In this document: in pieces, positions 16,528 to 25,689 of the stretch | How the letters are laid out: each line of letters opens with the position of its first letter | Position numbering within the stretch: position 1 is the first letter of the stretch | Origin: Neomicrococcus aestuarii | GTDB taxonomy: Bacteria; Actinomycetota; Actinomycetes; Actinomycetales; Micrococcaceae | Direction: 5' to 3' | Length of the DNA stretch: 64,000 nt | Assembly (NCBI RefSeq): GCF_014201135.1 | Contig: NZ_JACHDR010000001.1 | Location: forward strand, 2,232,001-2,296,000 | The notes under the pieces: model-generated | Databases searched by the model: none | The model's input: only the letters and a program-made list of their open reading frames with translations | Told to the model about the DNA's origin: nothing | Program-made: the position numbers and the translations under genes

Positions 16528-18788
16528 TGCGATACTTCCAATCCATCAAGAATGAACGCGTAATCCCACGCGATGTCTTTCCACTTTTCATACCGTCCGG
16601 ACGCGCCGCCGTGGCCGCCATCAATCTCCGTCTTCAAGAAGATCGGTTCAGAACCGGTGGTAACTTCGCGAAGCTTGGCAACCCACTTTGCAGGTTCCAC
16701 GTACAGCACGCGAGTGTCATTCAAAGACGTCACCGCTGCGATCCGAGGGTATTCAACAGCCCGAATGTTCTCATACGGGGTATAAGACTTCATGTATGCG
16801 TAGACCTCGGGGTCGGTAATGGGGTTGCCCCATTCCTCCCATTCGAGTGCCGAGAGTGGCAGCTCTGGATCCAAGATGGTGGTCAGCGCGTCCACGAACG
16901 GAACCTGCGCCACGATCACCTTGTAAAGCTCAGGCGCCAAGTTTGCGACGGCACCAATGAGGAGGCCGCCAGCCGAACCCCCCATTGCCGCTACCCGCTT
17001 CGGATCAGCCCACCCATGAGCAATCAGCCAACGCGTGGCGTCCACAAAGTCGGTGAACGTGTTCTTCTTCTGAAGCTTCTTGCCTTGCTCATACCAGCTG
17101 CGGCCCAGTTCGCCGCCACCGCGAATATGCGCGATCACAAAGACCACGCCACGATCCAGCACGCTCAACCGAGGCACCGTGAACTGTGGATCCATGGACG
17201 CCTCGTACGATCCGTAGCCGTAGACCAGCGTGGGATTCGTGCCGTCGGCGGTGACATCTGCGCGGCGAAGTACGGACAGCGGGATCTTGGTTCCGTCCGC
17301 AGCGTCAGCCCATTCGCGGGTTGCCACGTACTGCGAGGAGTCGTAGCCACCGGGCACCACGGTCTCCTTGCGGAGCTCGAGCTGTTGCTGGGAGGCATCG
17401 AAATCAAAGATCTGCGCGGGAGTGAAGAAAGAGGTGTAGCTCAAGCGCACGAACGGGGAATCGTAAGGCGCATCTGAGAACCAGACGCTGCACAGTTCCT
17501 CGTCAAACTGAGGCTGTACGACGACGCCGCTCAAGTCAGCGCTGTCTGCTGCTGTATTCAGCGGTTCAGCGCTGTCAGCCGGGGCGGGCGCGGTGGCGCT
17601 GTCAGCTGAGGCGGTGGCGTTGCTTGCGATGAACTCCGCCACGTGAGCGAGCGAGAGGAACTGCACGCGCTCGGTGGTGTTTTCTCGCAAGGAAAGAATG
17701 AGGTACCGGCGGTTCACTGCGGAACCGGAGAGCTTGACGGTCTCGCGGTGCTTGATGAGTGTCAGCCACTGCTGATCCGCGTACGGCTTCTCAAACTCAC
17801 TCGCGGCGGCAATCGCCAACTCGTTGTTGGGTGCTTGCCGATTGTGTACCAGCAAGTAGTAGCGCTGATCGCCAATCTGTACTGGATCAATCCCGTGCAA
17901 TACGCGCTCGTCGCGGCTCACAAGCAAGCGAGGCTGTGCGCCGGGATCTACAAGATCCATCACCCAGGTCTCGGCGTATTCGGAGTTACCGGCCTGAATC
18001 ACCATCTCCGTGCGGTCGGCGCTGAGGTCGAAGCCCAGCCACATGCTGGCGTCGTTCTCCTCGAACACCACGGTGTCCTGCTCCACAGGGGTGCCAAGCA
18101 CGTGCTGACGAATCTGGAAGGGGCGCCACGTGTCATCAACCACGGTGTAAAAGACGCGATCGTTAGCTGGCGCCAACGCAAGGTCGTAAAACGCGCCGGG
18201 GATGACGTCGTCGTAATGGCTCAGCGTTACTGGATCCATGAAGCGCACCGTAAAGCGCTCATCGCCCGCGTTATCCACCGCGTACGCAAAGAGCGAGCCA
18301 TCCTCGGCGAAAGCCATCGCGCCGAGCGAGAAGAAGGGTTGGCCTTCCTTTTCCTTGTTGCCGTCGAGCAGCACCACTTCGCCATCGAGCACGGCGTCGG
18401 TGGGGATCTCCGGAGGGGTCCAATCGGCGTGCTCGTCGCCAGTGTTCTGCGCGGGGACGCGGCAGTATTTCGCGTACTGCTGACCCTCGGAGGTGCGAGT
18501 GAAGTACCACCAGTCACCAATACGGCTCGGAACGGACTTGTCCGTCTCCTGCGTGCGCTGTTTGATCTCCTGGAAAATAGCGTCGCGCGTGGGCTGCTGG
18601 TGCTGAGTCAGTTCCCTGACGTGCTTGTTCTCGGCGGCAAGATGCTCGAGAACCTCAGCGGATTCCTTGTTACGCAACCATTCGTAGTCATCCACGAACG
18701 TGTCGCCGTGATGCGTGCGATACGTTGGTTCTTTGCGGGCAACCGGCGGCTTTACAGGAACAGAATCTGACTCATTCATACGTTCCAT
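16524..18788 (-). CDS. ptrB: Oligopeptidase B (S9 family serine peptidase)
   Basis: Cytoplasmic prolyl-oligopeptidase-family peptidase of 754 residues that cuts short peptides after Arg or Lys. The N-terminal beta-propeller covers about residues 75-480 and the alpha/beta-hydrolase domain the rest. The catalytic triad is readable: Ser605 in GGSAGG, Asp691 in SLNDTRV and His726 in GGHGGASGRY. YGYGSYEASMDPQF and RGGGELGRSWYEQGK are family marks. Residues about 389-423 form an Ala/Ser/Asp-rich insertion not expected in the propeller, and a copy of the dispersed repeat (17516-17532) sits at its end. An internal start at 18779 is possible. The downstream membrane-protein gene overlaps by 4 nt. Confidence 0.93.
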   Translation of the reverse strand: MERMNESDSVPVKPPVARKEPTYRTHHGDTFVDDYEWLRNKESAEVLEHLAAENKHVRELTQHQQPTRDAIFQEIKQRTQETDKSVPSRIGDWWYFTRTSEGQQYAKYCRVPAQNTGDEHADWTPPEIPTDAVLDGEVVLLDGNKEKEGQPFFSLGAMAFAEDGSLFAYAVDNAGDERFTVRFMDPVTLSHYDDVIPGAFYDLALAPANDRVFYTVVDDTWRPFQIRQHVLGTPVEQDTVVFEENDASMWLGFDLSADRTEMVIQAGNSEYAETWVMDLVDPGAQPRLLVSRDERVLHGIDPVQIGDQRYYLLVHNRQAPNNELAIAAASEFEKPYADQQWLTLIKHRETVKLSGSAVNRRYLILSLRENTTERVQFLSLAHVAEFIASNATASADSATAPAPADSAEPLNTAADSADLSGVVVQPQFDEELCSVWFSDAPYDSPFVRLSYTSFFTPAQIFDFDASQQQLELRKETVVPGGYDSSQYVATREWADAADGTKIPLSVLRRADVTADGTNPTLVYGYGSYEASMDPQFTVPRLSVLDRGVVFVIAHIRGGGELGRSWYEQGKKLQKKNTFTDFVDATRWLIAHGWADPKRVAAMGGSAGGLLIGAVANLAPELYKVIVAQVPFVDALTTILDPELPLSALEWEEWGNPITDPEVYAYMKSYTPYENIRAVEYPRIAAVTSLNDTRVLYVEPAKWVAKLREVTTGSEPIFLKTEIDGGHGGASGRYEKWKDIAWDYAFILDGLEVSQ

Positions 18789-18857
18789 TCTCAGCTAAGG
18801 GTATTTTTGAACCTAATCAAAGCTTGAGCCCCCACGCATGACTGAAAGGCACTCGAC

Positions 18858-19745
18858 GTGACCACGTCCAATCCTGCAGAGAACATCACAAGTTCTTCGC
18901 AACCGAAGTACCCAGTAGTTTCTGGGTGGATTCAACTCAATGACCACACCTATGTTCGTTCCAGCGCGGAGTGGGGTGCTAACACTGGACTGGTTGTTGG
19001 TTCGGAAAAGGCACTCGTGATTGACACCGGTGGGGGACCTCGCCAAGCGAAGGAGCTTGCAGACGCCGTCCGAGCAATCACGGACCTGCCCATCACCGTG
19101 GCAAACACGCACGCACACTTTGACCACGTCTTCGGTAACGCGTACTTCCGTAACCACCTCGGTGTCATGGATATTTGGGCCCACCACTCCGTGGTCAAGG
19201 ACCTGCTGGAAACCGGACTGCTTCAGCGCAAGTTCGTGCGCGGCGTAGAACCAGAAATGGAACTCGCTGAAGGACTCGATACCGAGCTCGACTTCCCGAA
19301 CCGACTCCTCGAAGAAGCACCGGTTGACCTTGATTTGGGTGGCGTGACGGTGACGTTCTTCTACTTGGGAAAGGCGCACTCTCGCGGCGACATGTTGGTT
19401 GGCGTGGACGGCATCCTGTTCGCCGGTGACATCGTCGAAGAAGGCGGACACCCGTCCTTCGAGGATTCCTACCCGCACGACTGGCAGCGCGTTCTGGGCA
19501 AGATTATCGCCATCGACGAGCTCTACCCGGTAGTGATTCCAGGCCACGGCCAGCCGGTGGACATGGACTTTGTGCGCATGCAGTTCCACAAGTTGCGCCA
19601 GGGTATTCGCGTGTCCGAGGCCGCAATTCACGAAGCTTCCGCGGACTACACGAAGGCCATCCCGGTTCTTCCTTACGGGCCGTTGCAGTCCCGTCACTTG
19701 ATTCAGCGCCTCAAGAAGTCGGCCACCCGCGCTACCGAGGACTGA
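18858..19745 (+). CDS. Metallo-beta-lactamase-fold hydrolase
   Basis: A 295-residue zinc hydrolase of the MBL superfamily, starting at GTG 18858 with GAAAGG 8 nt upstream. The metal motif is THAHFDH (about residues 84-90); further ligands lie in KAHSRGD, FAGDIVEE and IPGHGQPVD. The layout resembles quinoprotein-relay and lactonase-type single-domain hydrolases rather than RNases. It is transcribed away from oligopeptidase B. Its TGA stop is directly followed, in the same reading frame, by codons that belong to the next protein, an MFS transporter, which has no ordinary start codon of its own. Confidence 0.9.
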   Translation: MTTSNPAENITSSSQPKYPVVSGWIQLNDHTYVRSSAEWGANTGLVVGSEKALVIDTGGGPRQAKELADAVRAITDLPITVANTHAHFDHVFGNAYFRNHLGVMDIWAHHSVVKDLLETGLLQRKFVRGVEPEMELAEGLDTELDFPNRLLEEAPVDLDLGGVTVTFFYLGKAHSRGDMLVGVDGILFAGDIVEEGGHPSFEDSYPHDWQRVLGKIIAIDELYPVVIPGHGQPVDMDFVRMQFHKLRQGIRVSEAAIHEASADYTKAIPVLPYGPLQSRHLIQRLKKSATRATED

Positions 19746-19829
19746 TCACTTATCACCGAACCCGCTGAGTCTTCGTGGCTCAAAAGTGCCGTCAAGATCT
19801 ACGCGCCATCCCTGCTGTACTCGGTAGGG

Positions 19830-21053
19830 TTGGGGGCCGTTTCGCCCATCGTGTCCTTGACGGCACTTTCTTTGGGCGCTTCCACCGGACTGGCGGCGGC
19901 GATGATCACCATCATCGGTCTGGGATCGCTGTGCATGAACGTGCCCGCGTCCCTTCTGACCTCACGCTTTGGCGAGCGCACCACCATGATTGGGGCTGCT
20001 GCGTGGGCTGCGATCGGAATGGGCGTGGCGCTGTGGTCGGAGCATTTGCCCTTGCTCGCGGTCGGTATCTTCTTTGTGGGCATGGCCGGCGCGGCCTTCA
20101 ATTTGGCGCGCCAAAGCTACCTCGCCGAAGTCATCGCCCCCGCTCAGCGCGCACGAGCGATGTCCACGCTCGGCGGGACGTTGCGCATCGGTTCGCTCAT
20201 CGGTCCGTTCGCCGCGGCGGGCGTCATGATTCCGTTAGGGCTCGACGGCGCCTATTGGGTGGGTCTCATCTCGATGCTCGTCGCCCTCGTGGTGTGCTGG
20301 TGGATCCCGGAACTGCTCACCCACGAGCGCGATACGCCGCTTCCCGACAGCGGGGCATCATCTTCGAAAGACTCACCGTCTTCGAAAGACTCACCGTCGT
20401 CGCAACCCTCGCAAGGTTCGCATACCCGTCACGTAGCAAAGGAGCCGCTCTCCCCGCTACCTCGCGGAACCTCGGTGCGTGCTGTAGCGAAGCGGCACGC
20501 AAGGGTCTTCGGGACGGTGGGCATCGGCGTCGTGCTTATTTCAGGAGTCCGAGCCGCCCGCGTCGCAGTGGTCCCGCTGTGGGCGGACGCAATAGGTTTG
20601 GAGCCGTCCGTCGCAGCCCTCATTTATGGGCTGTCCGGGCTGATTGAGGTGTTCGTGTTTTACCCCGCGGGCAAGCTCATGGATCAGCGTGGCCGCGTGT
20701 TTGTGGCGGTTCCGAGCATGGCGCTTATGGGCGTTGCGCTCGTGTTCTTGCCGTTCACTGATGGCGTGGTGAGCCTCGCGATCGTGGCGATGCTGCTGGG
20801 TTTCGGCAACGGTCTGGGCTCGGGAATCGTGATGACGCTGGGCGCCGACTACGCGCCCGCCGCCACTCGACCGCAGTTCTTGGGGCTGTGGCGGCTCGGC
20901 TCGGATACGGGCATCATGGCGATGCCGCTCATCCTCTCCACCGTCACCGCGACGGCGAGCCTTGCGTCCGGCATCTGGGTAGTCAGCGCCGCTGCCTTCC
21001 TGGGCGCGCTGATTCTGGGAATTTTCATTCCCCGCACGCCGCGGCAAGCCTGA
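19830..21053 (+). CDS. MFS transporter, real N-terminus upstream of first standard start
   Basis: A 12-helix major-facilitator exporter. The first standard start is TTG at 19830, but it lies within helix 1: the in-frame codons from about 19746 encode a family-like N-terminus (SAVKIYAPSLLYSVGLGAV). Between the preceding TGA (19743-19745) and 19830 only ATC (19752) and CTG (19812, 19815) could serve. GAGG at 19737-19740 is a possible ribosome-binding site. The central loop holds a hydrophilic insertion with a perfect 18-nt tandem duplication (20361-20396) encoding SSKDSP twice. The substrate is unknown; neighbours give no clue apart from the coupled MBL hydrolase. Confidence 0.82.
   Translation: MGAVSPIVSLTALSLGASTGLAAAMITIIGLGSLCMNVPASLLTSRFGERTTMIGAAAWAAIGMGVALWSEHLPLLAVGIFFVGMAGAAFNLARQSYLAEVIAPAQRARAMSTLGGTLRIGSLIGPFAAAGVMIPLGLDGAYWVGLISMLVALVVCWWIPELLTHERDTPLPDSGASSSKDSPSSKDSPSSQPSQGSHTRHVAKEPLSPLPRGTSVRAVAKRHARVFGTVGIGVVLISGVRAARVAVVPLWADAIGLEPSVAALIYGLSGLIEVFVFYPAGKLMDQRGRVFVAVPSMALMGVALVFLPFTDGVVSLAIVAMLLGFGNGLGSGIVMTLGADYAPAATRPQFLGLWRLGSDTGIMAMPLILSTVTATASLASGIWVVSAAAFLGALILGIFIPRTPRQA
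20361..20396 (+). repeat. Perfect 18-nt tandem duplication inside the MFS gene
   Basis: The unit TCTTCGAAAGACTCACCG occurs twice head to tail (20361-20378, 20379-20396) and encodes part of a Ser/Lys/Asp-rich cytoplasmic loop. Being in frame, the duplication lengthens the loop by six residues. Confidence 0.9.
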
Positions 21054-21074
21054 GCGTTCTGGCTTTCGTACGAA

Positions 21075-22262
21075 TTACAACTCGTACGACGACGTAGCTC
21101 GGTTCCCCGAATTGCTCCCACTTCCAGCAGGCACGCGCTGGTCCGGCGTTGCGTATCCGGGGTGTGCTTGGCCGGGGTTTGTCTGACCCGGGTACGACTG
21201 ACCGGGCGAGGTCTGAAGGGGAGCGGTGTGAGCAGCTGGCATCTGGGTAGTCGTGGGAAATTGCACTGCTGCCGGTGCTACCTGATCAAAACTTTCGGGC
21301 TGCTGCGCCACGGTCCGCAAACGGAGCGGGGACAAGAACTTGTTGAAGATCCCGAACAAGAACAGCGCCGCGGAGCTGATGAACAGCGTTCCGGAGAGGA
21401 ACAGCCACGAGTTGGCGCTCAAGAGTTCTTTCGCCAGCGCGGTTTGGGTGGCGAAGAAGAAGATGATGACCGACGCTACTCCGCTCAAGAGTGCTGGCAT
21501 CCAGAGCAACAGCGGCCACAAGCCGAACCGTCCAATATGGAAGCGGGAAAAGAAGCGTTCGTTGGTGCTTCGTGCGTTCCAGCTCTTTCCCGTGGACAGA
21601 ACCAGGACGCCGCTCAGGAATCCCCAGAACGCACAGACCAAGAAGGCGCCAACAATGTCGCTGGGGCGGTGCCATCCCAAAGCCACCGTCGAGACGCCCG
21701 TCAGGAGAGCGAAAAGACCGCCGAACAAGGCAAGAAGTGGACGCCAGCGGGGAGCCGCCACCACGAGGACCGCGATCATTGCGGCCGTCGCAAAAGTGGT
21801 GTGACCGGAAGGGAAGGAGTTCACGGTAGCGTCGGAGATGTTGAAGTCCGGGCGGTTCAAGATCGAGTGCTTGAGAACCTGAGTGCTCAAGGTTGCCCCA
21901 GCCCAACCGGCTGCCGCGATCAGCGGAGCCACGAGGGAACGTCTCGCAATTGCGGTGATGATCAAGGCAAGAGCGCCGATACCGCCAGCAAGTTCTGGTA
22001 AGTAGCCAAGGAAGCGACGAAGTGCCGAGCTGTATTCGGTGCCGTCGCCAAGATACTGCTGAGCACCAGCGAACGCTGCCTCGTCGGCGAACTGCCCGTT
22101 CGGCGTGAGCACGAAGTACCAAAACGCGAGCCCGAACAGCGCCACGGAGACGGCCATCCCAAGAACTGCAGCAACCCAACGAGGCATCACGCGAGCAGTG
22201 CTCACGAACAGATGCGGTGCTCCCCGCTTGTCACGGGATTCCAAGAGATTCTGCTGGGTCAT
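21075..22262 (-). CDS. PAP2-family phosphatase with PGQ-repeat tail
   Basis: A 395-residue membrane phosphatase of the PAP2 superfamily, which dephosphorylates lipid phosphates such as undecaprenyl diphosphate or phosphatidate. The active-site motifs are KHSILNRPD, FPSGHTTFA and TVALGWHRPSD, lying between helices in the first half. After the last helices, residues about 320-395 form a disordered Pro/Gln-rich tail with PGQ-type repeats (SPGQSYPGQTNPGQ). The extreme C-terminus, ATSSYEL, is encoded by a dispersed-repeat copy, which suggests the repeat supplied the present stop region. The convergent MFS gene ends 21 bp away. Confidence 0.88.
   Translation of the reverse strand: MTQQNLLESRDKRGAPHLFVSTARVMPRWVAAVLGMAVSVALFGLAFWYFVLTPNGQFADEAAFAGAQQYLGDGTEYSSALRRFLGYLPELAGGIGALALIITAIARRSLVAPLIAAAGWAGATLSTQVLKHSILNRPDFNISDATVNSFPSGHTTFATAAMIAVLVVAAPRWRPLLALFGGLFALLTGVSTVALGWHRPSDIVGAFLVCAFWGFLSGVLVLSTGKSWNARSTNERFFSRFHIGRFGLWPLLLWMPALLSGVASVIIFFFATQTALAKELLSANSWLFLSGTLFISSAALFLFGIFNKFLSPLRLRTVAQQPESFDQVAPAAVQFPTTTQMPAAHTAPLQTSPGQSYPGQTNPGQAHPGYATPDQRVPAGSGSNSGNRATSSYEL
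21084..21106 (+). repeat. Dispersed repeat copy at the 3' end of the PAP2 gene
   Basis: GTACGACGACGTAGCTCGG followed by TTCC; it shares 21 of 23 positions with the intergenic copy at 47679-47701. It covers the last codons of the PAP2 gene. Confidence 0.8.
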
Positions 22263-22374
22263 ACTAAGAATGGTGTCAGGCTAAGCTGTGGACTTCCTTG
22301 CAACGACATAGCTTTGCGTTGTGTTCGTGTATCCACCGCACCGCAACAGCGAGGTCTCTCGGTACCCTGAGTAG

Positions 22375-23370
22375 GTGACCGTCTTCCCCACCCTCAGCGA
22401 CCTTTTGGACAACCTTCACGTGGTGTCCATTCCTATGCGCGTGACGTTCCGCGGCATCATGCACCGCGAAGCCGCACTCTTTGAAGGACCCTACGGGTGG
22501 GGCGAGTTTTCGCCCTTCCTTGAATACGGGCCGCAAGAGGCATCGGCCTGGCTCGCGAGCGGAATCGAAGCAGCGTGGGAGGGCTTTCCTGAACCGTTGC
22601 GATCGCACGTCCCCGTCAACGCAACGGTGCCCGCGGTGCCGAGCAGCGACGTCGTACGGGTTCTAGAAAATTTCGATGCGCACCACACCGTCAAAATCAA
22701 GGTCGCCGAGCACGGACAGAGTCTTGAGAACGACCTCGCCCGCGTGGCCGAAGTGCGTAAGTATTTGCCGGAGGCAGCGTTGCGCATCGACGCAAACGCC
22801 GGGTGGAGTGTGCCGGAAGCGTTCGACGCGCTGCAGCGGCTAGCCGAATACAACCTCCAATATGCGGAGCAGCCCGTCGCCGGAATTGAGGGCCTCGCCT
22901 GGTTGCGCTCGCAGTTGCGGGCCGCGGGGAATCCCACGTTGATCGCCGCCGACGAATCTGTGCGGAAGGCTACCGACCCGCTTGAAGTGGCGCGAGCGGG
23001 CGCCGCGGATCTCTTGGTGATCAAGGCCGCGCCGCTCGGGGGAGTGCGAAACGCGCTGCGGATTGTGCGTGAAGCGGGCATGCCGGCGGTAATTTCGAGC
23101 GCGCTGGACACCTCGGTGGGACTTTCGGCTGGAGTTGCGCTCGCAGCCGCTTTACCGGAACTTCCGTTTGCGTGCGGGTTGGGGACGGGGTCGCTCATGA
23201 CGGACGACGTCGCAGCTCACCCCCTCCTACCACGCTCAGGGGCGCTTGACGTGCGAAAAATAGAACCTGATCAGGGAAAATTGCGTGTTTTGGCCGCTAG
23301 CGAGGAGCGTCGTAGTGCATGGGTAGAACGAATCAGGGCCGTACATGAAGTGTTGGTGAACAACAGCTAA
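22375..23370 (+). CDS. menC: o-Succinylbenzoate synthase
   Basis: Enolase-superfamily enzyme that dehydrates SHCHC to o-succinylbenzoate. It is 331 residues from a GTG start at 22375. Catalytic residues are visible: the first Lys pair in VKIKVAEHG, metal ligands in LRIDANAGW, YAEQPV and AADESV, and the second-side Lys in VIKAAPLGG. Two copies of the dispersed repeat fall inside the gene (22641-22657 inverted, 23202-23222 direct). It stands apart from the other men genes, upstream of phoX in the same direction; an inverted repeat overlapping its stop codon separates the two. Confidence 0.93.
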   Translation: MTVFPTLSDLLDNLHVVSIPMRVTFRGIMHREAALFEGPYGWGEFSPFLEYGPQEASAWLASGIEAAWEGFPEPLRSHVPVNATVPAVPSSDVVRVLENFDAHHTVKIKVAEHGQSLENDLARVAEVRKYLPEAALRIDANAGWSVPEAFDALQRLAEYNLQYAEQPVAGIEGLAWLRSQLRAAGNPTLIAADESVRKATDPLEVARAGAADLLVIKAAPLGGVRNALRIVREAGMPAVISSALDTSVGLSAGVALAAALPELPFACGLGTGSLMTDDVAAHPLLPRSGALDVRKIEPDQGKLRVLAASEERRSAWVERIRAVHEVLVNNS

Positions 23371-23382
23371 ATAATTGTTCAC
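23356..23382. promoter_or_regulatory. Inverted repeat GTGAACAA / TTGTTCAC upstream of phoX
   Basis: Perfect 8-nt arms (23356-23363 and 23375-23382) 81 bp upstream of the phoX start. GTTCAC is the core of actinobacterial PhoP-box half-sites, and phosphate-starvation control would suit an alkaline phosphatase. As a hairpin it is AT-rich and weak, so an operator is more likely than a terminator. Confidence 0.45.
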
Positions 23383-23462
23383 TTGAAAACACCCGAAACT
23401 TAAAATTGTAGTGACAAGCTCATGAATGTAGTTCTTCTACCCATTTTCTGGAGGAAATCACC

Positions 23463-25565
23463 ATGGGCACTCCGCTCAACCTTTTGCCAATGTTCGGCCA
23501 CACCCGCGGCAACCGTTCCGCCGCAACCTGCCACTACAAGTGCGGCAACGCTTGCGCCAAAGACGTATGCAACACCTCGACGAACAACTACTTCCGCGAC
23601 ATTGCTGATGCAGCACTGACCCGTCGTGCAGCTCTTGGCCTCGGTGGCGTAGCCGCTGGCGCTGTTGTTGTAGGCGCATCCCTCGCTAACGCTCCACAGG
23701 CAGCTGCTGACTTCGGCGGACACGGCAAGGGCGGCGGAAAGCTTAACTTCAAGGCCATCGCGCCTGTCCCACGCACCGTTGACGGCGTGACGGTTCCTGC
23801 CGGCTACGATTCCCACGTCATCATCCGCTGGGGCGATCCAATCTTCAACGATGCTCCAGAATTTGACGCTTTCAACCAGTCCGCAAAGGCCCAGGCAAAG
23901 CAGTTCGGTTACAACGCTGACTACCTGAACATCATCGCCGATCAGGGTAACTCCCGCCGCGGTGTCTTGGTTGCTAACCACGAATACACCAACGAAGAAA
24001 TGATGTTTGATGCAGCGTGGGCTGCTGAAAACGCGGACGAAGTTCGCCGCATCGCCATCCAAGCTCACGGTATGGGCATCGTGGAAGTTCGCCGCGACAA
24101 GGCCGGAGAGCCTTGGAACTACATCAAGGGTGGCGCTCGCAACCGCCGCATCACCGGAACTACGCCGTTCGCCATCGACGGCCCGGCTGCAGGTTCTGCC
24201 CTCTTGAAGACCGTTGCTGACCCTACGGGCAAGCTCGCCTTGGGTACCTTCAACAACTGTGCAGGTGGCACCACCCCTTGGGGCACCGTGCTTTCCGGCG
24301 AAGAGAACTTCAACCAGTACTTCCAGGGAACAGGTTCCGCAACCGACGCCCGCTACGGAATCGGCTCCGGCCCCACCGAGCGCGGCTGGGAACTCACGGA
24401 CCCACGTTTCTCCGCTCAGAACGCTGGCTACGAGAACGAAGTCAACCGCTTCGGCTGGGTTGTTGAGATCGATCCACAGGATCCAACCTCCACCCCGGTA
24501 AAGCACACCGCACTCGGCCGCTTCAAGCACGAAGGTGCCAACATCCGCGTCGCCGCTGACGGCCGCGTTGTTGCATACTCCGGCGACGACGAGCGTTTCG
24601 ACTACGTGTACAAGTTCATCTCCAAGAACAAGATCTCCAAGGATCGCGAAGCCAATAAGAAGCTTCTCTCCGAGGGTGACTTGTTCGTTGCTCAGTTCAC
24701 GGGCGATTCCCCAGTATCTGAGATCGATGGCTCCGGCAAGCTTCCTTCCGATGGCGCCTTCGACGGCTCCGGCAAGTGGATTGCACTGACCAAGGACGGC
24801 AAGTCCATGGTTCCAGGCATGAGCATCGAAGAAGTTCTCGTCTACACCCGCTTGGCAGCTGACAAGATGGGCGCAACGAAGATGGACCGCCCAGAAGACG
24901 TCGAGCCTAGCCCGGTTACCGGCAAGCTCTACATCGCACTGACCAACAACACCGACCGCGGCAAGATTGGCAAGAAGGCTGGCGCTGACGAGGCTAACCC
25001 ACGCGCAGGCCTCACCAGCGCAACGGCTAACCGCGACGGCCACGTCATCGAGCTCACCGAGACCAAGAACGAAGCCACCGCGCTGACGTTCAACTGGAGC
25101 ATCTTGTTGCTCTGCGGCGATCCTGCAAAGCCAGCTTCGGAACTCTACTTCGCTGGCTACCCAGCGGAGAAGGTATCGCCGATCTCTTGCCCAGACAACA
25201 TCGCGTTCGACTCCAAGGGCACCTTGTGGATCTCGACCGACGGCCAGCCAGGCACCATCGGCTACTCCGACGCTTTGCACAAGGTAACCTTGACCGGTGC
25301 TGAGCGCGGCAAGGTGGAGCAGTTCCTTGCTGTTCCAGTCGGCGCAGAGACTTGTGGTCCACTCATCCACGACCGTGACAACTCGGTGTTCATCAACGTG
25401 CAGCACCCAGGTGAAGGCGGAACCTTCGCGGCTCCGAACTCCTACTTCCCTGACTACGTTGCAACCCCAGCACTGGCTAAGAAGGGCCAGTTCTCCGGCC
25501 CACGTCCATCTGTTGTACAGGTGTACTCGCCAGCTGGTGCCAACAACGGCAAGGGCAACAAGTAG
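23463..25565 (+). CDS. phoX: PhoX-type alkaline phosphatase (DUF839), Tat-exported
   Basis: A 700-residue PhoX-family phosphatase that releases phosphate from organic esters outside the cell, using calcium and iron cofactors in studied members. ATG at 23463 follows GGAGGAAATCACC. An unusual N-terminal stretch with four Cys (CHYKCGNACAKDVC, about residues 22-36) precedes the twin-arginine signal LTRRAALGLGGVAAGAVVVGASLANA. Typical blocks follow: VANHEYTNEEMMFD, NNCAGGTTPWGTVLSGEENFNQYF, GRFKHEGANI, YSGDDERFDYVYKF and PDNIAFDSKGTLWIS. It ends with a Lys/Gly tail. Two hairpins follow the stop codon. The phosphate-starvation link is inferred. Confidence 0.93.
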   Translation: MGTPLNLLPMFGHTRGNRSAATCHYKCGNACAKDVCNTSTNNYFRDIADAALTRRAALGLGGVAAGAVVVGASLANAPQAAADFGGHGKGGGKLNFKAIAPVPRTVDGVTVPAGYDSHVIIRWGDPIFNDAPEFDAFNQSAKAQAKQFGYNADYLNIIADQGNSRRGVLVANHEYTNEEMMFDAAWAAENADEVRRIAIQAHGMGIVEVRRDKAGEPWNYIKGGARNRRITGTTPFAIDGPAAGSALLKTVADPTGKLALGTFNNCAGGTTPWGTVLSGEENFNQYFQGTGSATDARYGIGSGPTERGWELTDPRFSAQNAGYENEVNRFGWVVEIDPQDPTSTPVKHTALGRFKHEGANIRVAADGRVVAYSGDDERFDYVYKFISKNKISKDREANKKLLSEGDLFVAQFTGDSPVSEIDGSGKLPSDGAFDGSGKWIALTKDGKSMVPGMSIEEVLVYTRLAADKMGATKMDRPEDVEPSPVTGKLYIALTNNTDRGKIGKKAGADEANPRAGLTSATANRDGHVIELTETKNEATALTFNWSILLLCGDPAKPASELYFAGYPAEKVSPISCPDNIAFDSKGTLWISTDGQPGTIGYSDALHKVTLTGAERGKVEQFLAVPVGAETCGPLIHDRDNSVFINVQHPGEGGTFAAPNSYFPDYVATPALAKKGQFSGPRPSVVQVYSPAGANNGKGNK

Positions 25566-25578
25566 CAAACGCGCGTTG

Positions 25579-25658
25579 GCTCGCTAGGTTCGCCTAGCGA
25601 GCTGATGTGAACAAAGAAGTGTGGCGGTGGTTCTCAGGGGGACCACCGCCACACTTCT
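25579..25658. terminator. Two perfect hairpins between phoX and the decarboxylase gene
   Basis: First hairpin: GCTCGCTAGG (25579-25588), TTCG tetraloop, CCTAGCGAGC (25593-25602). Second: AGAAGTGTGGCGGTGGT (25615-25631), 10-nt loop, and its exact complement at 25642-25658, 17 bp. The genes converge here, so the pair likely stops transcription from both directions. Confidence 0.85.
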
Positions 25659-25689
25659 CTCTTTGCAACCTTCTTTACGTCCTTCTGTA

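Noticed and set aside
23400-25568. 722-codon frame opposite phoX
   Set aside because: Antisense shadow; phoX itself has signal, motifs and ribosome-binding site.
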